Part shown: positions 58,340-64,000 of the stretch, one piece after another
Position numbering within the stretch: the stretch's first letter is position 1
Layout of the letters: each line of letters begins with the position of its first letter
Origin: Rhipidocladum racemiflorum
Taxonomy: Eukaryota > Streptophyta > Magnoliopsida > Poales > Poaceae
NCBI GenBank assembly: GCA_036346355.1
Contig: CM070580.1
Coordinates: 67,410,854 to 67,474,853, forward strand
Length of the DNA stretch: 64,000 bases
Reading direction: 5' to 3'
Notes under the pieces: model-generated
The model's input: the letters and a program-made list of their open reading frames with translations, nothing else
Told to the model about the DNA's origin: nothing
Databases searched by the model: none
Made by a program: the position numbers and the translations under genes

Positions 58340-59358
58340 AGTGTTTCCAAAATATAAGAATTTTTGTGAACTAACCGATTAACCTTATACGGTCCCTCTC
58401 AAGTAGGAGATCATTTTCCATATCGACTATCCTTTGAGCCGATAGGTAGAATTAGTTTACACACTAAATCGGCTTCATCAAAAAACTTATGCATAACTTT
58501 TTTAGTGTAAGCTCTTGCAACTTTAGCCTTATTTTTCTAAATTCGCTCCAACATTCGCAACCTCAATTCCACCAAGTCGTCTAGATTATTGTCTGTTAAA
58601 TTAATATAATCCTGAGCCGATAAATCATCTTGCCTTGCGACCCTGAATGAGCTTATAGCAATCTCTATCGGCAATACTGCTTCTTGCAGATAAACAAGCT
58701 GATAAGGTCATAGCTTTGTAGCCCCATGGTAAGAAATCTGATAAGACCACAACGCATCTGATAATGTCACATGCCAATTCCTTGGCTTGTCATCAATCTT
58801 CCTTTTAATCAGCTTAATCAATGTCTTATTTGATGATTCAGCTTGACCATTGGCTTGCACATAATAAGGCGATGAATTTAGTAACTTAATTCCAAAGTTC
58901 CTAGCGAAACTCTAAAATTCATTAGATATAAACATAGTATCCTAATCAGTCATAATCGTTTGAGGGAACCTAAACCGATAGATAATGTGTTCCTGGACAA
59001 ATACAATTGCCTCAACACTAGTGACCTTTTTCAAAGGAATAGCTTCAACCCATTTAGAAAAATAATCGATCGCGGGTAATATGTACTTATGCCCTTTAGA
59101 CGATGCAAGATATATTTGACCGATTATATCTATACCCCCAACCTCTAAATGGCCAAGGCTTTATGATCGGGTATAAGACTGTAGCAGGTGCTACCACTTG
59201 TAGTACTTGAAACAATCTTCTAACATCGTCGGCCAAAAGTAACCGATACGTCTCAACAGTCATTTCATTTTATGAGCCAACTGATGAGCTCCACAAATCC
59301 CATCGTGAACTTCTCCCATCGCCGATTTTTCCTCTTCAATTCCAAGACATCTCAGCAA
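58340..59358 (-). pseudogene. Integrase relic of the Tat-type gypsy element
   Basis: Minus-strand translation, with several stops, gives from right to left a decayed zinc-binding region, the catalytic core (DIIGQIYLASSKGHKYI, YFSKWVEAIPLKKV, QTIMTD then DTMF, and SPYYVQANGQAESSNKTLI; D, D and E residues present) and a C-terminal part with SYQISYHGATKL and EAVLPIEIAISS. The wording is typical of Tat/RIRE2-type integrases, which insert element cDNA. The next gypsy element begins at 59364, inside the zinc-finger region. Confidence 0.8.
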
Positions 59359-59363
59359 CAAAC

Positions 59364-59956
59364 TGTGGGATGTCTGAGATAGGGGGCCCGCAAGTAGGGC
59401 CTACACCCGACTGGGCCGAAGGCGGAACAGCAGGCCCAGAGCCCGGAAGCGCCACGATGAGCCCGGGGGATGTCTCGACTTGTTCCCCAAGGCAGCTCGT
59501 CGATCCTTCAGCGAAGCTTCGTGCCATGCCCAGACAACCTGTCGAAAGCAAAGCATGTGGCCGGAAACCTGCAAAGCCTGCAGGCGCCGGAACCTGACGG
59601 CGTGTCAGGCGCGGGTCAGGGAAAGCACAACTACCTCTCCAAGGCGTAGTGGGGCCAAGCCGATAAGAGACAAAATATGTACTCATGAAGCCACCATGTT
59701 CAAGGACAGGTGGCGCCCTATTGTAACGGGCCTTTCCCCCAGTATAGAAGCGGGGAGGGAACAACCCTGAGAAAGGGGAGAAGCATAGACTCATATATCC
59801 AAGAACACAGGACTAGGGTATTATCTCCACCGTGAGAGCCCGAACCTGTTTAAAAGAGAGAGATCGCCCCTGCCTCCTGTGTTACCATCTAGCTCCGATC
59901 TCACACGAATCCCCTAGAATCACAAATCTCATTGCCGGCGAAATCGATCGTCGACA
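59364..59956 (+). repeat. 5' LTR of RIRE2-like element (593 bp)
   Basis: Starts TGTGGGATGTCTGAG and ends CGATCGTCGACA, followed two bases later by the PBS. The minus-strand 152-codon frame inside is fortuitous. Confidence 0.8.
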
Positions 59957-59958
59957 GT

Positions 59959-59976
59959 TGGCGCGCCAGGTAGGGG
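59959..59976 (+). other. Primer binding site of RIRE2-like element
   Basis: TGGCGCGCCAGGTAGGGG follows the LTR. This wording, with the GGCGC core, is usual in grass Tat-type gypsy elements. The exact primer tRNA is not settled here. Confidence 0.7.
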
Positions 59977-60003
59977 CTTGTGTCAAGATCTTCCTCAAGC
60001 CTG

Positions 60004-60714
60004 ATGGCTGCGACGAGCGGAGTCTCCACAGTCTTCTTCCCGGGTCAGGTTTTCCGTTTCGGAAGCCTGACCTTCATCTCCGATGGCCTCGGGAACCTTT
60101 TCCTCTCTGAGGGGACCGTGCTGCAGCGCGGTGAGGTTTCCGGCGAGCCAGCGTCGCGACTTCCGCGCCGATCGAAGGGTCCCCCTGTCTCGTGCTCTAA
60201 AGTGCCGAGTAGGGGACCGAAGGTCCGGTCTGGCCAGGGAGTCGGACCCATGGGCACCGAGGCGCGAATGGTTGGGGTTCTCACCGCCAAACCACTCGGC
60301 ACCTCCGAGCGCCTGGAGCTATCTTCTTCAGGCTCGCCCACCTCACCGGACGAGTCAGAAGAAAGCCTAGAGAGTTGCTGGAATTTCTGTAGAGTCTGCG
60401 TAATCGAGGGCTCGCGGGCGGATTCGCAGCAGCGCCTCGACACATCGACCGCCGCCAACCTGGAAGGTGGCCGAGCAGCAGAACTGGACGCGCGGGCACG
60501 TGCTCTGCGGCACCGCGCCCGTGTTGTCAACGAAGACATTCTGCAAGCCAAGATGAGGGACCAAGCGGTCTTCCATACTCCACAACAGAATATCGTCACC
60601 TCCAAGACACTCCTGGATACCTTGAGCCCTATGCTGGGGGCGGGTGATCCAGTAGCCCCGATCGTGGCCCAAGTAAAGGCCATGGTGACGGCGGCAGCTA
60701 TTCAGCAGGCTTAG
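60004..60714 (+). CDS. Leader ORF / Gag N-terminal region of RIRE2-like element
   Basis: From ATG 60004 (MAATSGVSTVFFPGQVF) a 236-codon frame runs to TAG 60712-60714. The first 35 residues carry the hydrophobic FGSLTFISDGLGNLFL segment; the rest is polar, with an Ala/Arg-rich helix (ARALRHRARVVNEDILQAK). Frame also opens upstream (59980) but this ATG fits the PBS spacing. It precedes the Gag domain in another frame, so a stop or frameshift separates them. Function beyond Gag-associated is unknown. Confidence 0.5.
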   Translation: MAATSGVSTVFFPGQVFRFGSLTFISDGLGNLFLSEGTVLQRGEVSGEPASRLPRRSKGPPVSCSKVPSRGPKVRSGQGVGPMGTEARMVGVLTAKPLGTSERLELSSSGSPTSPDESEESLESCWNFCRVCVIEGSRADSQQRLDTSTAANLEGGRAAELDARARALRHRARVVNEDILQAKMRDQAVFHTPQQNIVTSKTLLDTLSPMLGAGDPVAPIVAQVKAMVTAAAIQQA

Positions 60715-62400
60715 ACCGACCAACCGGCAAAGGAGCCGTCACGCAGTCCGGCGAGGACCCAAATGGCCAGCAGCCGGTCAGGTCGGGAAGCCCCCCGCTA
60801 GACACATCATGTCCCACCCCGCGGAGACGACTTGCGACACAGCATCAACCGCGATCTTCGTTCCGACCTCGACACCAGGCGCCGCGATCGAGAAAGAGAG
60901 GAGCAACGTCGCCATGCCGACGAGTATGAACGTTACGGCATCCTTCCACAAGATCGCGAAGCACGCCAAGCGCGATCCCCTCCACGTCGATCACCGCCTG
61001 GAGGCGGCCGCGGAGTCATAGAAGGGGTTCGCGCGTTTACCCCTCACCTACGCCGAGTGGTTTGGCCTGATGGATTTAATCCCAAAGGCATCACTAGGTT
61101 TGACGGTGAGAGGGACCCGGAGGCTTGGCTACAGGTCTACTCTCTGGAGGTCGTACGCTGGGGGATCGAAGGTAATGGCAAATTACTTACCGGTTACCCT
61201 CTCGCCCTGGGTTAAGCCTGCTCACTGGACTCCCAAATAACTCTATAGATTCTGGGGAGATTCGTGTGAGCAATTCATTTCAAACTTCCAAGGCACGTCT
61301 GCGCCCCGGGCACTTCGGGACCTCTATCAGCTGCACCAAAAAAGAAACGAGTCCCTCCGGGACTTCATCAAGCGCTTCATGCATAGGAAAAGCACTGTTC
61401 GGGATGTCACGGATGCAGTTGTGATAGCTACCTTCCAAAAGGGAGTCAGCGACCCTGATCTCATCAAGAAGATGTCTCGGAAGCCACCAACGTCGGTTCG
61501 TGAGCTCTTCACCCTGGCGGACCGCTACGGTTCAGCCTCCGAGGCCTTGGCGGAACAGCATGACGAGCGGAAGGAGCAGCCCGAGCCCCCCCGGCGGAAG
61601 GAAAAGAAGCGCAAGGGCGAAGAGCTAGTGGCAGTCGCTGAACCTACCCCCCCTCGCACCCTCAAAGAGGACGGGTATTACAAAGTGATGAACTCGCTTT
61701 GCCCCTTCCATCCAAAGGAGAGACATTCCGCCAAGGACTGCTTCACTTTGAAGAGATTTGCCCGGGAAAGCAAGAAGCAGGCCGGGCAAGGTCCGAGTGG
61801 TCATGCCGCCAAGCCGCCTCCCCCTGAAGCCGAGGAGGACTATCAGGAAGTCGATCTTGAGCTCAACTACATATTCGGGGGTTCGGCTGCGTACGAGTCC
61901 AAGCGGAAGCAAAAGCTTACCGCCCGAGACGTCAACGCGATAGAGCCGGAGACCCCCCAGTACGTACGCTGGTCCGAGGTCGCGATAACCTACGACCGCT
62001 CTGATCACCCGGATCGAGTCCCATTCCCCAGCAGATATCCGCTTGTCTTGGCGCCTGTTGTCCGCGGCATCAAGCTCAAGAGGGTACTGATTGACGGTGG
62101 AAGCGGGCTCAACGTCCTCTTTGTCAAAACCCTTGACGATATGGGGATTTCGCGTTCGGAGCTAAAGCGCGGATCGTCGCCTTTCCACGGAGTCATACCC
62201 GGAACTTCTGCGACACCACTCGGACAAATCACCCTACCGGTCACTTTCGGTGCAAGGGAAAATTACCGGACAGAGAACCTTGGCTTCGAGGTGGCTGATT
62301 TCGCGACAGCGTACCATGCCATCCTGGGGAGACCGGCTACCGCCAAGTTCATGGCGATGCCCACTACGCTGCACGACATTGAAAATGCCAGGGCCGAGTG
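60715..62400 (+). pseudogene. gag-pro: Gag and aspartic protease region of RIRE2-like element
   Basis: The Gag core begins near 61060 (WPDGFNPKGITRFDGERDP) and continues after a frameshift with NESLRDFIKRFM and TFQKGVSDPDLI (61330-61480). A CPFHPKERHSAKDCFTL zinc-like motif (61700-61750) follows. The protease is around 62080-62340: VLIDGGSGLNVLFVKTL carries D-G-G in place of the usual D-T/S-G, and AILGRPATAKFMA is the conserved flap-side motif. The long open frame runs 61379-62740. The region cuts and packages the element's polyprotein in active relatives. Frameshifts lie at about 60830 and 61210. Confidence 0.8.
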
Positions 62401-64000
62401 GTATTATCGCTTTCTGCGTGACATAAGGCGATCTTTTTCTGTGACAAGGAGAGCTGCGAGATGGCCGAGTCCCTGGAGGCGCGAGCGGTTGGGAGAGGAT
62501 TCGGTGAGGCGGATTCCGACAAGCGGAAGGAAGCGTCCTCGCCGCAAGCGCCGAACCACTGGATTGGTCCTGGGGAAGATACCAAGAGAATTACCTCGAC
62601 TCGTCCGATTTAGCTCAAACGGCCTTGATCGGGACAGGGCTCGAGGAGAAATAGGAGGACGCGCTCGTCACCTTTCGCGGCAAACAAAGACGTCTTTGCC
62701 TGGAAGCCGTCGGACATGCCCGGAGTCCCCAGGGAGGTGATCGAGCACGCGCTGACTGTAAACAAATCGGCCAGGCCGGTCAAGCAAAGGTTACGACGGT
62801 TTGCCCAAGACCGCCGAGAAGCCATCAGGGAGGAGATCACAAAGCTGCTAGCCGCAGGCTTCATCAAAGAAGTGTATCATCCCGACTGGTTGGCAAACCC
62901 TGTACTCGTTCAAAAGAAGAATAAAAGTTGGCGCATGTGTGTTGACTATACCGACCTCAACAAGGCTTGCCCGAAGGATCCCTTTGGTCTGCCCCGCATC
63001 GATTAAGTGGTGGGCTCCACCGCTGGGTCTCAACTACTCAGCTTCCTGGACGCCTATTCAGGCTATCATCAAATCCGGCTTCAAGAGGAGGATTGTGAGA
63101 AGACTTCGTTTATCACCCCATTCGGAGCATATTGCTATGTCACCATGCCGTTCGGGCTGAAGAATGCTGGCGCAACTTATCAGCGCGCGATACAGCGGTG
63201 TTTTCACCATCAGCTTGGACGCAACGTAGAAGCATATGTGGATGATGTAGTGGTGAAAACGCAGACCAAGGATGCCCTCACCTCCGATCTGGCCGAGACG
63301 TTTACAAGTCTAAGGGCGTTCCAGATGAGGCTAAACCCGGAGAAGTGCGTTTTCGGAGTTTCTTCCGGGAAGCTACTCGGGTTCATTGTCTCTCATCGCG
63401 GGATCGAGCCAAACCCGGAGAAAATCGGGGCCATCATGAGGATGGCCCCACCTACCAGCTAGAAAGATGTTCAAAAGCTTACTGGCTGCATGGTAGCTCT
63501 TGGCAGGTTTATCTCCCGGTTGGGGGTTCGGGGGATGCCTTTCTTCAAGCTCCTCAAGAAGCAGGACCGTTTTGAATGGACGGCAGAGGCACAACAAGCC
63601 TTCGAAGAACTCAAGTCAGTGCCGCGATAGTTGTGGAGCGGGAAGAATCTGGACACCGCTACGGCGTACAACGCCCGGTTTATTTTGTCAGTGAAGTACT
63701 GGGCGAATCCAAGACGCGATATGCTCAAGTTCGGAAAGGCTGCCAGACGCGATTTTGATCTCGTCGCGGAAGCTGAAGCATTATTTCCAAGGGCACTCGA
63801 TTTCAGTAGTGACTTCTTTCCCCGTGGGAGAGGTCCTCCATAATCGAGAAGCCACTGGAAGAATTTCAAAGTGGGCGGCCGAGCTTGGAGCCTTCGACAT
63901 CTCGTTCAAGCCGCGCACCGCCGTCAAGTCCCAGGCTTTGGCCGACTTTACGGCTGAGTGGACTGAATCCCAAGTTCCCCGCATGGAAGAAGAGCCGGAG
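62401..64000 (+). pseudogene. pol: Reverse transcriptase and RNase H start of RIRE2-like element
   Basis: RT begins near 62716, with PVKQRLRRFAQDRREAI, KEVYHPDWLANPVLVQKK and WRMCVDYTDLNKACPKD. An in-frame TAA at 63004 splits it, then LLSFLDAYSGYHQI, MPFGLKNAGATYQRA and the catalytic YVDDVVVK (about 63235-63258). A TAG at 63460 precedes LTGCMVALGRFISR. RNase H traces (DRFEWTAEAQQAFEELK at ~63570 and FKPRTAVKSQALADF at ~63910) are in different frames with a deleted middle. The window ends before integrase. RT/RNase H copy RNA into DNA in active elements; this copy is dead. Confidence 0.85.

Larger units (their letters stand above)
33165..59363 (-). mobile_element. Old Tat-type Ty3/gypsy element, split by nested insertions
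   Basis: Three pieces fit one minus-strand element: a 3' LTR ending (plus strand) GGTGTCAACA at 33959 beside a polypurine tract complement (CCCCCC, 33960-33976); an antisense accessory ORF (34269-37238); and integrase (58340-59358). The pieces rejoin when the insertion 37364-58111 with its AGTTT duplication is removed. The 5' half lies beyond the gypsy element inserted at 59364. The order pol, then antisense ORF, then 3' LTR is known from the Tat lineage of plant Ty3/gypsy elements. The left LTR boundary (about 33165) is an estimate. Confidence 0.7.
59364..64000 (+). mobile_element. Tat/RIRE2-like Ty3/gypsy element, 5' part (runs off window)
   Basis: LTR 59364-59956, PBS at 59959, leader ORF, gag, protease, RT and the start of RNase H in order, all on the plus strand. 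It is inserted in the integrase of the older Tat-type element. Target bases before it are CAAAC; the other side is outside the window. Several stops show it is defective. Confidence 0.85.

Noticed and set aside
59336..59794. 152-codon minus-strand ORF near 59.5 kb
   Set aside because: It overlaps the LTR of the RIRE2-like element and has no recognisable domain.

Overview
The window is nuclear DNA of a flowering plant, most likely a grass. The evidence is a GC-rich LOB-domain gene with grass-type codon use, CACTA elements ending in CACTACTACAAA, a Stowaway-type MITE, a small Helitron and several Ty3/gypsy and Ty1/copia elements. Only one intact host gene is visible: a class I LBD (LOB-domain) transcription factor at 25251-26096 (+), with a probable two-intron 5' UTR and a 3' UTR. 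Nearly everything else is transposon, much of it nested.

Left block (1-24316). A minus-strand LTR element with very long LTRs (4.48 kb, the left one cut by the window edge) surrounds a 2.9 kb interior that holds only a decayed gag with a long run of zinc-knuckle-like motifs. It is a LARD-like non-autonomous element. It abuts a large decayed CACTA (En/Spm) element reaching 19983, which holds a Transposase_24 (TNPA-like) gene, a TNP2 (TNPD-like) gene and an acidic unknown ORF. Both transposase genes lie downstream of the same duplicated leader, which carries TATA-like motifs and a ~210 bp hairpin. The CACTA right end sits in an LTR fragment (TGT). A complete non-autonomous CACTA (21869-24316, TSD AGA) follows; it contains two 5S rRNA-derived segments and ends ~0.9 kb before the LBD start codon.

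Middle block (24317-33160). The LBD gene is followed by intergenic DNA with small elements: a possible MITE, a Helitron, a Stowaway MITE, two hAT MITEs with exact 8-bp TSDs, and a (TC)30 microsatellite.

Right block (33165-64000) is a stack of nested retroelements. An old minus-strand Tat-type Ty3/gypsy element has its 3' LTR near 33.2-34.0 kb, an antisense plant-mobile-domain ORF at 34.3-37.2 kb and its integrase at 58.3-59.4 kb. It was split by a solo LTR (TSD AGTTT, 37364-58111). That LTR was split by a SIRE/Maximus-like copia element (38060-56452), which was itself hit twice: by a 1.58 kb solo LTR (TSD AGAAG) and by a gypsy element with one 3.6 kb LTR (TSD GAAGT). A second Tat/RIRE2-like gypsy element (59364 to the window end, + strand) interrupts the old integrase. 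All retroelement genes here carry stops or frameshifts, so they are relics. Boundaries and TSDs were read directly from the sequence; family names rest on recognisable protein motifs and no database search was run.
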